A DNA stretch of 64,000 bases, taken from contig NZ_VIGH01000011.1 in the NCBI RefSeq assembly GCF_006704125.1, positions 55,527 to 119,526 on the forward strand, written 5' to 3'. This stretch comes from Rhodococcus spelaei (GTDB lineage Bacteria > Actinomycetota > Actinomycetes > Mycobacteriales > Mycobacteriaceae). The notes beneath the pieces are model-generated. The model was not told the origin of the DNA. It saw nothing but the letters and a program-made list of their open reading frames with translations, and searched no databases. How positions within the stretch are numbered: position 1 is the stretch's first letter; each line of letters starts with the position of its first letter. The position numbers and the translations under genes were made by a program. Positions 17,646-26,080 of the stretch are shown in pieces.

Positions 17646-17659
17646 TGGACAGTCGTCCA
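17646..17659. promoter_or_regulatory. Candidate TetR operator, copy 2
   Basis: TGGACAGTCGTCCA has perfect 5-bp arms and matches the site at 16924-16937 in its outer bases and flanks. It begins four bases after the TetR stop and ends five bases before the proposed GTG start of the next gene. Binding there would block either a promoter or initiation. Confidence 0.6.
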
Positions 17660-17664
17660 GTCCG

Positions 17665-18900
17665 GTGGTTGACTCGTCTTCCGTGACCGCCACCTCGCAG
17701 CGACTGGATGCCGTGCCCAGCGACTCAACGACCCACGAGCGTCTCGACGCGGCGACGCGCCCGCTCGACCCGCCGCTGGCCGCGGTCGACCTGCCCTCGC
17801 TGCGTGCGAACATCGCCGACCTCGCCCGCCGTGCGGGTGGTACCCCGATTCGCGTCGCCAGCAAGTCGGTGCGCAGTCGCGCAGTGCTCGAGGAAGCGCT
17901 CGGTGCCGGACTGACCGCCCACGGCGGATTCCGCGGCATCATGTCGTTCTCGCTGCGCGAGGCGATCTGGCTGGTCCGAGCCGGCGCCCGCGACGTGTTG
18001 ATGGGTTACCCGACCACCGACCGTGGCGCCCTCGCCGAGTTGGCCGCCGACCCGCTGCTGCTCGAGTCGATCACCCTGATGATCGACAGTCCCGACCATC
18101 TGGACGTGGTGCACTCCGCGGCGGGCAGTTCGGCGGTGCCCGCCCGCGTCTGCCTCGACGTCGACGCCTCGCTTCGGATCGGTCCCGTCCACCTCGGTGT
18201 GCGGCGCTCTCCGCTGCGCACCCCCGAGGCCGCCGCCGCGGTCGCCCGCGCTGCGAAGCGCCGCGGCTTCGCGGTTGTCGGCGTCATGTTCTACGAGGCG
18301 CAGATCGCCGGCCTGCCCGACAGCAGCGCCGCGATCCGGCTCGTCAAACGAGCCTCCGCGGCCGAATTGTCCACGCGCCGTGGACTGGTGGTCGACGCGG
18401 TGACCGCGGTCGCGGGCACACTCGAGATCGTCAACAGCGGGGGCACCGGGTCGCTGGAGGTCAGCTCGGCCGACAGTGCCGTCACCGAGGTCACCGCGGG
18501 CTCAGGGCTGTTCGTGCCGACCCTCTTCGACAAGTACCGTGCGTTCACACCGCGTCCGGCGATGTTCTTCGCGCTGCCGGCCGTGCGCAGGCCGACCCCG
18601 AAGATCGCGACCCTGTTCTCCGGCGGCTACATCGCATCCGGACCCACGGGTGCCTCCCGGGTGCCGACCCCGGTCTGGCCCGCGGGTCTGAAGTTGCTGC
18701 GCAACGAGGGTGCGGGCGAGGTGCAGACGCCGGTCGCCGGACTGGCGGCGGGCGCGCTGCGGATCGGCGACCGCGTCTGGTTCCGACACGCGAAGGCGGG
18801 CGAGCTGTGCGAGCGGTTCACCGAACTGCACCTCGTCGACGCCGACGGCACCCGCACCACCGTGCCCACCTATCGCGGTGAAGGGCAGTGCTTCGGCTGA
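17665..18900 (+). CDS. PLP-dependent amino acid deaminase/aldolase (alanine racemase fold)
   Basis: A 411-residue fold-type III PLP enzyme. The N-terminal barrel carries LAAVDLPSLRANIADLARR and the PLP-lysine block IRVASKSVRSR. The later AHGGFRGIMSFSLREAIWL and LEIVNSGGTGSLEV are typical of the actinobacterial amino acid deaminase/aldolase group, related to D-threonine aldolase and D-serine dehydratase. Substrate is not known. The GTG at 17665 gives the longest reading; a GTG at 17683 is equally possible, and neither has a clear ribosome site. It is followed by a hairpin at 18941. Confidence 0.82.
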   Translation: MVDSSSVTATSQRLDAVPSDSTTHERLDAATRPLDPPLAAVDLPSLRANIADLARRAGGTPIRVASKSVRSRAVLEEALGAGLTAHGGFRGIMSFSLREAIWLVRAGARDVLMGYPTTDRGALAELAADPLLLESITLMIDSPDHLDVVHSAAGSSAVPARVCLDVDASLRIGPVHLGVRRSPLRTPEAAAAVARAAKRRGFAVVGVMFYEAQIAGLPDSSAAIRLVKRASAAELSTRRGLVVDAVTAVAGTLEIVNSGGTGSLEVSSADSAVTEVTAGSGLFVPTLFDKYRAFTPRPAMFFALPAVRRPTPKIATLFSGGYIASGPTGASRVPTPVWPAGLKLLRNEGAGEVQTPVAGLAAGALRIGDRVWFRHAKAGELCERFTELHLVDADGTRTTVPTYRGEGQCFG

Positions 18901-18940
18901 GTGACGTCGCCCGGGTACGGCACCCCCACTGCTGGGAGAT

Positions 18941-18965
18941 CCCGCAACCGGCTGGCTGTTGCGGG
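18941..18965 (+). terminator. Hairpin after the PLP-enzyme gene
   Basis: CCCGCAAC (18941-18948) and GTTGCGGG (18958-18965) pair perfectly over a 9-base loop, 40 bases after the stop codon. There is no T-run. Confidence 0.55.
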
Positions 18966-19031
18966 GCGGGAAACGACGACGCGTGGTTGCGTCACTGTTG
19001 GTGCAGTTCATCGCCAATGGTGTCGTTGAGC

Positions 19032-19044
19032 TACTGTGGCGACT
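19032..19044 (+). promoter_or_regulatory. Candidate -10 element for a leaderless leader-peptide transcript
   Basis: TACTGT (19032-19037) fits the actinobacterial TAnnnT -10 pattern. Transcription would start at about 19044-19045, which is the ATG of the leader ORF, so the leader would be translated from the 5' end without a ribosome site. The -35 region is weak (TTCATC, 19 bases away). Confidence 0.35.
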
Positions 19045-19110
19045 ATGTCGAGCCCTGAGTCAGACCGGATGGGGGCTTTCGGTCACGCCGTCAGCCCCCT
19101 GAATCCCTGA
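19045..19110 (+). CDS. Leader peptide upstream of the chloramphenicol exporter
   Basis: A 21-codon ORF from the ATG at 19045 to the TGA at 19108-19110, ending in SPLNP and stop. Its second half overlaps a hairpin formed by GGGGGCT (19071-19077) and AGCCCCC (19093-19099), with an inner CGG/CCG pair. The exporter start is 112 bases further on. Short leaders of this kind regulate inducible chloramphenicol resistance genes by drug-stalled ribosomes; that mechanism here is inference from position and structure. Confidence 0.5.
   Translation: MSSPESDRMGAFGHAVSPLNP
19071..19099 (+). promoter_or_regulatory. Hairpin within the leader ORF (attenuator candidate)
   Basis: A 7-bp perfect GC stem (19071-19077 with 19093-19099) plus an inner 3-bp stem (19080-19082 with 19088-19090). 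A translating ribosome on the leader ORF would melt it. It could act as a pause, an anti-terminator partner or a terminator, depending on alternative pairings that need folding software to judge. Confidence 0.45.
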
Positions 19111-19222
19111 GTTCTCAGTTCGCATCCCAGCAGCCTGGCTGCGCGGGCAATTGTGTGTACCTTCCGGGCGCTGGCCGCGGTGACGAGACGTTCCTTGTTC
19201 GTTCTCTCACTTCGGAGTTTCG

Positions 19223-20404
19223 ATGTTCCTCCCTCTCTACATGCTCGCCGTGGCGGTCTTCGCCATGGGTACCTCTGAGTTCATGCTTGCCGGCCTGGTG
19301 CCGGACATTGCCGATAGTCTTGATGTGTCGATCGGGGCAGCCGGCCTGCTCACCTCGGCATTCGCGGTCGGCATGATCGCCGGGGCGCCTCTGATGGCGG
19401 CGCTGGCACGCCGATGGCCCGCCCGGACAACTCTGCTGCTCTTCGTGCTGGCCTTCGCACTGACGCACGTCGTGGGCGCCCTCACGACAAGTTTCGCGGT
19501 GCTGCTGGTCACCCGGGTGATCGCCGCACTGGCCAACGCAGGATTCCTTGCCGTCGCATTGAGTACCGCGGCCACCCTCGTCGCAGCCGATCAGAAGGGA
19601 CGCGCGCTGGCAGTCCTGCTCTCAGGCACGACGATGGCAACCATCGCCGGAGCTCCAGGCGGCGCGTTGCTCGGCACACTGCTCGGCTATCGGGCAACCT
19701 TTTGGGCGATCGCGCTACTCTGCGTTCCCGCTGCGTTCGGTATCGCCAAGGGCATCCCGGCTGACGCCGGAGCGACCACCGCGGGTGCTTCGGCGTCGCT
19801 GCCTCTTCGGAACGAGATCGCCCAACTAGCGAGGCCCGGACTGATCGGGGTCGTTCTGCTCAGCGCCCTGGTCAACGCCGCCACTTTCGCTACATTCACC
19901 TTCCTGGCGCCGATCGTGACCGATACCGCCGGCCTGGAAGAGCTCTGGGTTCCTGTTGTGCTGACGCTTTTCGGTGTTGGGTCTTTCGTCGGCGTCACTG
20001 TCGCGGGACGGTTCTCGGATCGGCGTCCCGCCATCACGATCGCGGTCTGCGGCCCGCTGCTGTTGCTTGGCTGGGTCGCATTGGCGACCCTGGCTGCGCA
20101 CCCGGCGGCGCTTCTGTTCCTGGTGTTCACGCAGGGTGCACTGTCCTTTGCGCTGGGCAGCACCCTGATTGCGAGGGTGCTCTATGAGGCCGAGGGCGCC
20201 CCCACCATGGGTGGGTCGTACGCAACCGCTGCGCTCAACATCGGGGCGGCAGGCGGACCTGTTGTTGCCGCAGCGACTCTCGGTGCCGTTGCTGGTGACC
20301 TAGGTCCCGTGTGGGCCAGCAGCCTCCTGGTCGCGGTCGCGCTGGTGGCCGCCCTGCCGCTGCTGCGAGTCATCGCACCCAGTGCGGGCCCGGTGACCCG
20401 ATGA
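19223..20404 (+). CDS. cmx: Cmx/CmrA-family chloramphenicol efflux MFS transporter
   Basis: A 393-residue twelve-helix exporter. The opening LYMLAVAVFAMGTSEFMLAG and the motif-A region LMAALARRWPARTTLLLF match the Cmx/Cmr chloramphenicol exporters known from Corynebacterium and Rhodococcus fascians. The ATG at 19223 has GGAG six bases upstream. Codon use is visibly less GC-biased than in neighbours (many T-ending codons, for example in the segment 19920-20020), which suggests acquisition by transfer, although no mobile element is seen. A leader ORF and hairpin precede it, so drug-inducible expression is likely. Confidence 0.88.
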   Translation: MFLPLYMLAVAVFAMGTSEFMLAGLVPDIADSLDVSIGAAGLLTSAFAVGMIAGAPLMAALARRWPARTTLLLFVLAFALTHVVGALTTSFAVLLVTRVIAALANAGFLAVALSTAATLVAADQKGRALAVLLSGTTMATIAGAPGGALLGTLLGYRATFWAIALLCVPAAFGIAKGIPADAGATTAGASASLPLRNEIAQLARPGLIGVVLLSALVNAATFATFTFLAPIVTDTAGLEELWVPVVLTLFGVGSFVGVTVAGRFSDRRPAITIAVCGPLLLLGWVALATLAAHPAALLFLVFTQGALSFALGSTLIARVLYEAEGAPTMGGSYATAALNIGAAGGPVVAAATLGAVAGDLGPVWASSLLVAVALVAALPLLRVIAPSAGPVTR

Positions 20405-20431
20405 CCCACACCAACACCCCACTGAGTACAG

Positions 20432-23400
20432 CTAGCCGTGCATGCGCATGAAGGCGCCGAGTTCGGCCAGCCCGGCGGGTGTGCTGGGGAGGTAGTGCGT
20501 CAGCATCGGGGCGCGCACGATCACCGCCCGCCACTTCCCGCGGGAGACGGCGACATTCAGTCGGTTCCGGGACAGCAGGAAACCCATCCCGCGCGGCACG
20601 TCGTCGATCGAGGATGCCGTCATCGACATCAGTACCACCGCGGCCTCGCGCCCCTGGAACTTGTCGACCGTGCCGACGAGGACCTCGCCGAGGCCCGCGT
20701 CGGCGAGGGTCCGGCGCAGCAGGCCCACCTGTGCGTTGTACGGCGCCACGACCAGGATGTCCGGCTGCCCGAGCGGCCGGGTGCCGTCGAAGGCCTGCGG
20801 GTCGGTCCAGTCGCGGCCGAGTAGCGCCTGCACCTCGGCGAGGATCGCGCTCGCCTCCTGCGCGGATTCGGTGGAGTTGCCGTCGTGCTCGACGTACAAC
20901 GCCGTGACGCCCGGTTCGACACCCGTCAGGGCGCGCGCCGTCGTGACGGACTCCTGGGACTTGAGCTGTCCGTCGTAGGAGAGCGTCGAGACCGCTTCGC
21001 ACACCGCCGGATGCATTCGCCAGGTCCGGTCGAGGAAGTACCCGAGTTCGGCGGGCAACGCGCCGTGCCCTTCGGCGAGCCAGCCGAGCGCCGAGGTGTC
21101 CACAGGCTCCGGGTGGGTGCCCTGGCTGACCTGGGGTAGCTGCTGGGGATCGCCCAGCAGCAGCAGGTTTCGAGCCGAGATCCCGACCGCCACGGTGTTC
21201 GCGAGCGCGAACTGGCCGGCCTCGTCGACCACGAGCAGGTCCAGACTGGCCGCTGGTACCCGGTCGGTGTGTGCGAGATCCCATGCGGTGCCGCCGATCA
21301 CGCAGCCCGACTGCTCGTGGTCGGCGAGGAATCCGGCGAGGCCGTCCGCCTCGATCTTCGTCCAGGCCGGGTGCTCGGCCAGACCCGAGCCGGGTTTCTT
21401 CGCGACCCGTTCGCCGGGGACCCCGGCCCGCACGATCCCGTCGAGCATGTTCTCGACCACCGAATGCGACTGGGCGACAACGCCGACCCGCCAGCCGTGC
21501 CGGACCACCAGATCCGCGACCACGGCGGCACCGGTGTGCGTCTTGCCGGTCCCGGGCGGTCCCTGCACCGCGAGGTACGAGTTGTCGAGGTCGAGCAGTG
21601 CGGCGGTGATCGCGGCGGCCCGGTTCTCCGGATCGGCGATCGGAAGCGGGCTGCCGGACCGGGTTCGGGGCGGCACCCGGCGCAGGATGTCGACGGCGGC
21701 GGTCGAGGGCATCGCGGGCAGGGTGGCAGCCATCTCGGCGGCCTGTGCTGCGATCGCAGCTTCGATCCGGTTGGTGCGGATCGGCGGGCCGGGTGCCACG
21801 GCCATCGGCAGGCACACGTGCTCCTCGGCGCCGCGGCGCAGCACCTCCTCGACGATCACCACGTCGCGCATCTCGCCCCCGGGTGCGACCTCCTCCGCGA
21901 GCTCGATCACCTTGGCGCCCACCGCACCTCGGGTCGCCGGATCCTCGGTGCCGACCCCGGCTCCCTTGTCGTACAGGATGTGGACGTCGCCCTCGCGAGG
22001 AGTGGACCCGGTGCCCCAACGGCCGCTGATCCGCAGTCGACGCCGCAGGTTCTGGCGCGCGGTCTTGCGGTGCCAGTCCTCGATCACCTCGACCCTCTCG
22101 GCCACCAGCACGTCGGCGGCATCAGCCCATTCGTCCTCGGGTTGCACGAGGCGGTCGAAGTGCGCCCACCAGAACGGCTTCCGCTCCCGCCGGTGGTAGC
22201 CGACCGCGGCAGCCATCAGGGCTGCGGCCTGCCGGTCGGCGGACCGATCCACGGGCAGCGTGTCGCCTACGTAGCCCCGCAACGCCAGCTCGGCCGGGTC
22301 GGGGTCCTCGGTGACCGACACCAGCACCGGCTGGACCGGGTGCGGGCTCACCCCGCGCTCGCCGGCGAGGCCCAGCAGCCAGTCCCGCAGCCGATGCGTG
22401 GACACACAGTCGTACTCGTTGTAGTCGGCGATGCCGTCCAGCAACTCCTGCGCCTGTTCGACCTTGCCCGCGTCGCGCAGCCCGCAGTAGTCCGCGTACG
22501 CGACGATCGACGCCGCGGCGTCGGTGACGTCGCCGCCGCGTAATTGCTCGCCCATGTACAGCGGTTCGAGCTTCTTGATCGAGTACGACCGGGCCCCGAC
22601 CCGGATGGCCGCGCGGACGACCGGGTAGAGGTCGACGAGTACGCTCTCGCGCAGCAGCGTGTCGACCGCGTCCTCGCCGACCCCGTATCGGCCGGCCAAG
22701 CGGAGCAGCGCGGTCTTCTCGTAGGCCGCGTAGTGGTAGACGTGCATGCCGGGGAACAACTTCCGGCGCTCGGCGACGTAGTCGAGGAAGTCGATCAGGG
22801 CCCGGCGCTCCTGCGCGCGGTCGTGCGCCCAGAACGGCCGGAACTCTCCGGTGTCCGCCTCGACGACGCCGAAGAGGTACTCGAGGCCCCAGTCGGAGGA
22901 GCCGTCCTCCGCCCACAAGGGATCGCCCTCGAAGTCGAAGAAGATGTCGCCCGCGTCGGGCGTGGGGATCGCGGCGAGCGCCCCGGCGTCGTCGATCACC
23001 TCGAATACCGGTGTGCCGCCGCGCTCCTGCCGGACCTGGGCCGCGGCCTGGGCCCGCAGCCCCGCGAAGGTGGCCTTGCTCATCCCGTCGACCGGTGCCT
23101 GCGAGTCGGCGAGGGCATCCAGGTCCGCGATCCCGCCGCGGATCAGCTTCTCCCGCTGCGAAGTTCGCATCCCGGCGACCAGCAGCAGGTCGCGGGTGCG
23201 CTCGACCTCCGGGCCGCAGTGCCCGCACCGGCCGCAGGCTCGGTAGCGGGGATCGCCCCACTGCGCGGGGATCGCCTCGTCCCGGTGTTCGTCGAGTACC
23301 CGCAGCAACTCGGTGCGGCGCTGGCGGTACACCGGCGCGATGTCCTCGAGCGGGTACGAGACCTCGCTGTGGTCGCCGAGGATCAGATGCGCAAGCGGTG

Positions 23401-23887
23401 CGGCCGCGATCCCGTCGGCGGTCAAGGCGTCGGCGTAGGCGGCCAGTTGCAGCAGTGCAGTGACCTTGGCGTGGCGGGAGAGCTTGGTGTCGTACACCGA
23501 GTAGCGGCCGTCCTCGCGGACCAGGAAGTCGCAGAAGCCGAGGAACCGGCCGTCGAAGAAGGTGCCCTGGAAGATGGCGTCGGCTCCGGACCGGGCGGCG
23601 GCCACGGTCGCGCGGTTCGCCCGGGTGAGTTCCTCCCAGTCGTGCCGCGGCCGCTCGATCTGCACGACACCGTCACCGAACCGATCCCGGAAACGCTGCA
23701 GGTGCAGGCGCTCGTGGTCGTCGCCGAGCGCGGACGTCCGGTCGAGCATCGGGTCCGGCTCGTCGTCCCCTGCCGACTCGACCAGGCCGAGCTTCGCGTC
23801 GAGCCTGCGCAGCAGCGCGTACTCGCACTCCGCGGCCTGGGACAGATCGCTGGCGCTGTAGATCAGTACGTCGTCGAGGAGGAACAC
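20432..23887 (-). CDS. TM0106-family RecB-like nuclease fused to an SF1 helicase
   Basis: An 1151-residue protein in three parts. The N-terminal RecB/Cas4-like nuclease has Asp120, the DTK motif (Asp133, Lys135) and Q-x3-Y (Gln147, Tyr151). Cys21 with Cys218, Cys221 and Cys224 could hold a 4Fe-4S cluster as in Cas4/AddB. The middle DEDD-like exonuclease domain has DIFFDFEGDP, HYAAYEKTALL and YNEYDCVSTHRL. The C-terminal superfamily-1 helicase has Walker A QGPPGTGKTHTG and DEAGQFAL. A role in DNA repair or defence is inferred from domains. The GTG at 23887 starts MFLLDDVLIYSASDL, the family N-terminus. Confidence 0.85.
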   Translation of the reverse strand: MFLLDDVLIYSASDLSQAAECEYALLRRLDAKLGLVESAGDDEPDPMLDRTSALGDDHERLHLQRFRDRFGDGVVQIERPRHDWEELTRANRATVAAARSGADAIFQGTFFDGRFLGFCDFLVREDGRYSVYDTKLSRHAKVTALLQLAAYADALTADGIAAAPLAHLILGDHSEVSYPLEDIAPVYRQRRTELLRVLDEHRDEAIPAQWGDPRYRACGRCGHCGPEVERTRDLLLVAGMRTSQREKLIRGGIADLDALADSQAPVDGMSKATFAGLRAQAAAQVRQERGGTPVFEVIDDAGALAAIPTPDAGDIFFDFEGDPLWAEDGSSDWGLEYLFGVVEADTGEFRPFWAHDRAQERRALIDFLDYVAERRKLFPGMHVYHYAAYEKTALLRLAGRYGVGEDAVDTLLRESVLVDLYPVVRAAIRVGARSYSIKKLEPLYMGEQLRGGDVTDAAASIVAYADYCGLRDAGKVEQAQELLDGIADYNEYDCVSTHRLRDWLLGLAGERGVSPHPVQPVLVSVTEDPDPAELALRGYVGDTLPVDRSADRQAAALMAAAVGYHRRERKPFWWAHFDRLVQPEDEWADAADVLVAERVEVIEDWHRKTARQNLRRRLRISGRWGTGSTPREGDVHILYDKGAGVGTEDPATRGAVGAKVIELAEEVAPGGEMRDVVIVEEVLRRGAEEHVCLPMAVAPGPPIRTNRIEAAIAAQAAEMAATLPAMPSTAAVDILRRVPPRTRSGSPLPIADPENRAAAITAALLDLDNSYLAVQGPPGTGKTHTGAAVVADLVVRHGWRVGVVAQSHSVVENMLDGIVRAGVPGERVAKKPGSGLAEHPAWTKIEADGLAGFLADHEQSGCVIGGTAWDLAHTDRVPAASLDLLVVDEAGQFALANTVAVGISARNLLLLGDPQQLPQVSQGTHPEPVDTSALGWLAEGHGALPAELGYFLDRTWRMHPAVCEAVSTLSYDGQLKSQESVTTARALTGVEPGVTALYVEHDGNSTESAQEASAILAEVQALLGRDWTDPQAFDGTRPLGQPDILVVAPYNAQVGLLRRTLADAGLGEVLVGTVDKFQGREAAVVLMSMTASSIDDVPRGMGFLLSRNRLNVAVSRGKWRAVIVRAPMLTHYLPSTPAGLAELGAFMRMHG

Positions 23888-24018
23888 GCAGCGACTATGA
23901 CAGACGCCCCCGACAGTTACGGTGACTGGTGACACGGACGGGACAAGAGGAGAGCACGACGTGGTGAACGACGTGGCGACGTGAGCCTCGAGGGACGCAG
24001 CCGGAAGTCGGTCGGCCG

Positions 24019-24642
24019 GTGACGGGGTTCTTCGCCGGCGCATCCGGGCAGGTGCACTACCGGCACTGGTCGTGTCCCGATCCCGTTGCGGGACTGGTGT
24101 TCCTGCACGGCATGGGGCAGCACGCCGGGCACTATCACCGGTTCGCTCGGGCTCTCGGCGCCGGGGGCATCGAGATGTGGGCGCTCGACCACGTCGGGCA
24201 CGGACTCAGCGAGGGCGGGCCCGGGGATCCAGGGCCCGTCGCCGATCTTGCCGCCAACGCCCTGCAGCTCGCCGCCATCGCCGAAAGCGAGCGTCCCGGC
24301 CTGCCACTGGCGATCATGGGCCACTCGCTGGGTGCGGCCACGACGATCGCGGCCCTCGCGATGCAACCGGATCGCTTCGCCGCCGTCGTCCTGTGCGGGC
24401 TGCCGCGTGCCGCTGCCGCGAATCCCGGTGCTGTCGAAGGCGTTCGGGCGCCGATCCTCGTCGTCCACGGCGTCGACGACCGCCTCGCCCCGATCGACGG
24501 TGCCCGGTCCTGGACGGCCGGGGTGCCGGCCGCCGACCTCCGTGAGTACGAGGACGCGGGGCACGATCTGCTGCACGAACCGGTGCACCGCCGGGTCACG
24601 TCCGACGTCGCGGCCTTCATCCTCGGCAGCGTGCGGCCATGA
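24019..24642 (+). CDS. Alpha/beta hydrolase (monoacylglycerol lipase-like), copy A
   Basis: A 207-residue serine hydrolase. The nucleophile elbow is GHSLGAA, the acid is in VHGVDDRLAP, and the His is in DAGHDLLHEP. The oxyanion segment LVFLHGMGQHAGHYHRF resembles monoacylglycerol lipases. It is a clear paralogue of the gene at 25457, with the same length and the same residues through most of the core, and like it ends in an ATGA overlap with the next reading frame. Here that next frame is only a 21-codon remnant. The start is the GTG at 24019. Confidence 0.85.
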   Translation: MTGFFAGASGQVHYRHWSCPDPVAGLVFLHGMGQHAGHYHRFARALGAGGIEMWALDHVGHGLSEGGPGDPGPVADLAANALQLAAIAESERPGLPLAIMGHSLGAATTIAALAMQPDRFAAVVLCGLPRAAAANPGAVEGVRAPILVVHGVDDRLAPIDGARSWTAGVPAADLREYEDAGHDLLHEPVHRRVTSDVAAFILGSVRP

Positions 24643-24704
24643 CACCCGACGGCCGGCGGGTCGACGAGTGGGCGCGGCCGATGCCGGACGCGGCGCGGAT
24701 CTGA
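24639..24704 (+). pseudogene. Remnant of a maleylpyruvate isomerase-family gene (internally deleted copy)
   Basis: A 21-codon frame overlapping the hydrolase stop by ATGA. It starts MTPD, has RVDEWAR in the middle and ends DAARI and stop. The intact gene at 26077-26826 also starts MTPD, contains GVDEWAR near residue 150 and ends VDAARI and stop, and it overlaps the paralogous hydrolase in the same way. The short frame is therefore best read as the same gene after two large in-frame deletions. Confidence 0.75.
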
Positions 24705-24739
24705 CGGAAGGCGCCTGGGCGCGCTTCTTGTGGTGGGGA

Positions 24740-25213
24740 CTACCGGAAACGCGCAGCGGAGCTGCCGCCACAACCCCAGGACAGCCCGGCCGCATCCTGC
24801 GCCGACGACAGTGCGTCGGCGAGCATCGAGTCGGTCGGCGCATCGTCGCGAAGGTCGGTGCACCCGAGCACAGTGATCGTGCGGTCCCCGGTACTCGTCA
24901 CGGATGCACCGGGTGCGAAACGGGGTCCGTCGACGGACAGAACGGCCAGTGTCGAGTTCCACGCATCGGCGCCGAACGCGAGGACCGCCCGCACCCACGG
25001 CCGCAGCTGGTCCCACTCCTCGGCCGGATCGGCGACGACACAGGCGCCGAACAGCTTCAGACCCGTGATGTCTCCGCCGACGGGGGCCGTCGCGATCCCA
25101 GCCAGGTGCAGCGCGCGCAGCAGTCGCGGCTCGGCGGTCCGCGAGGGATCGACCAGCAGCAGCTTGGGGAACATGTCGCCGTACGCGGGCACAGTCATCG
25201 GCATGACCACCAT
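24740..25213 (-). CDS. Hypothetical protein
   Basis: A reading frame of about 157 residues with normal amino acid balance, unlike the Arg-rich shadow frames around it. It contains FPKLLLVDPSRTAEPRLLRA and a Cys pair region near LGCTDLRDD. No family is recognised and no signal or membrane segment is seen. The start could be the ATG at 25213 or the one at 25198. It lies between the two copies of the hydrolase module, in the opposite orientation. Confidence 0.5.
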   Translation of the reverse strand: MVVMPMTVPAYGDMFPKLLLVDPSRTAEPRLLRALHLAGIATAPVGGDITGLKLFGACVVADPAEEWDQLRPWVRAVLAFGADAWNSTLAVLSVDGPRFAPGASVTSTGDRTITVLGCTDLRDDAPTDSMLADALSSAQDAAGLSWGCGGSSAARFR

Positions 25214-25395
25214 TGAACCCGACCCCGTGCTGTGGGGCGCCGCCCGTTCCGCACAGCGGGTGATGGGTCGCCGACGATCGTCGCGATCAACCCGGAGCGG
25301 ACCGAACTGACGGCCGCGGTGACCCATTCCCGGCGGGCCACCGCGGCGCACGCGCTGCCGGTGCCGGCGGCGGCTACGCCATGCGCCTGACAGGT
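25204..25395 (+). pseudogene. Possible frameshifted small gene
   Basis: The ATG at 25204 opens MTTIEPDPVLWGAARSAQ, which soon becomes Arg/Ser-rich and stops at 25308. A second frame from about 25270 reads PTIVAINPERTELTAAVTHS with sensible composition and stops near 25395. The two look like one gene broken by a frameshift. No family is recognised, and chance cannot be ruled out. Confidence 0.25.
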
Positions 25396-25456
25396 TCCGA
25401 TCGGCGAATGATCGATTTCGGTCGGCTCGACCTGGACATTGGTCCATACTCTGCCG

Positions 25457-26080
25457 GTGCCGTTCTTCGAAGGGGCCTCCGGACAGGTCCACTACCGTCA
25501 CTGGCCGTGCTCCGACCCCGTGGTCGGCATGGTGTTCCTGCACGGACTGGGCCAGCACAGCGGCCACTATCACCGGTTCGCGCGGATGCTCGCCGAGCGA
25601 CGTGTCGAGCTGTGGGCGCTCGACCATGTGGGGCACGGACTCAGCGAGGGTGAGCTCGGCGAGTACGGACCGCTCGGTGACCTCGGCGAGAACGCGCTCC
25701 GCCTTGCTGACATCGCGGCCGCGGACAGTCCCGGACTCGACCTGGTGGTGATGGGCCACTCGCTCGGCGCGGCGGCGACCGTTGCCGCGCTGACCGCGGA
25801 CCCGAACAGGTTCGTGGCAGCCGTGCTGTGCGGGATCCCGCGCCAGACTGCGGACGACCCGGGTGCGCTCGACGAGGTGCGGGTGCCGATTCTCGCGGTG
25901 CACGGCGTCGACGACAGGCGGGCTCCGGTGGACGGCGCGCGCGAGTTCGTTGACCGTGTCTCCGGCGCGCAGCTGCACGAGTATCCCGACGCCGGACACG
26001 ATTTGCTGCACGAACCGGTCCAGCGGAGGGTCGTCGACGACGTCGCCGAGTTCGTCGTTCGTACTAGCGTTGCGGGATGA
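25457..26080 (+). CDS. Alpha/beta hydrolase (monoacylglycerol lipase-like), copy B
   Basis: A 207-residue paralogue of the hydrolase at 24019. It has the same triad: GHSLGAA, VHGVDDRRAP and DAGHDLLHEP. The GTG at 25457 is chosen because it gives exactly the same length and N-terminus (PFFEGASGQVHYRHW) as copy A; a TTG six codons earlier is less likely. Its stop overlaps the start of the mycothiol-dependent enzyme as ATGA, so the two are coupled. Family members hydrolyse acylglycerols or small esters; the substrate is unknown. Confidence 0.87.
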   Translation: MPFFEGASGQVHYRHWPCSDPVVGMVFLHGLGQHSGHYHRFARMLAERRVELWALDHVGHGLSEGELGEYGPLGDLGENALRLADIAAADSPGLDLVVMGHSLGAAATVAALTADPNRFVAAVLCGIPRQTADDPGALDEVRVPILAVHGVDDRRAPVDGAREFVDRVSGAQLHEYPDAGHDLLHEPVQRRVVDDVAEFVVRTSVAG

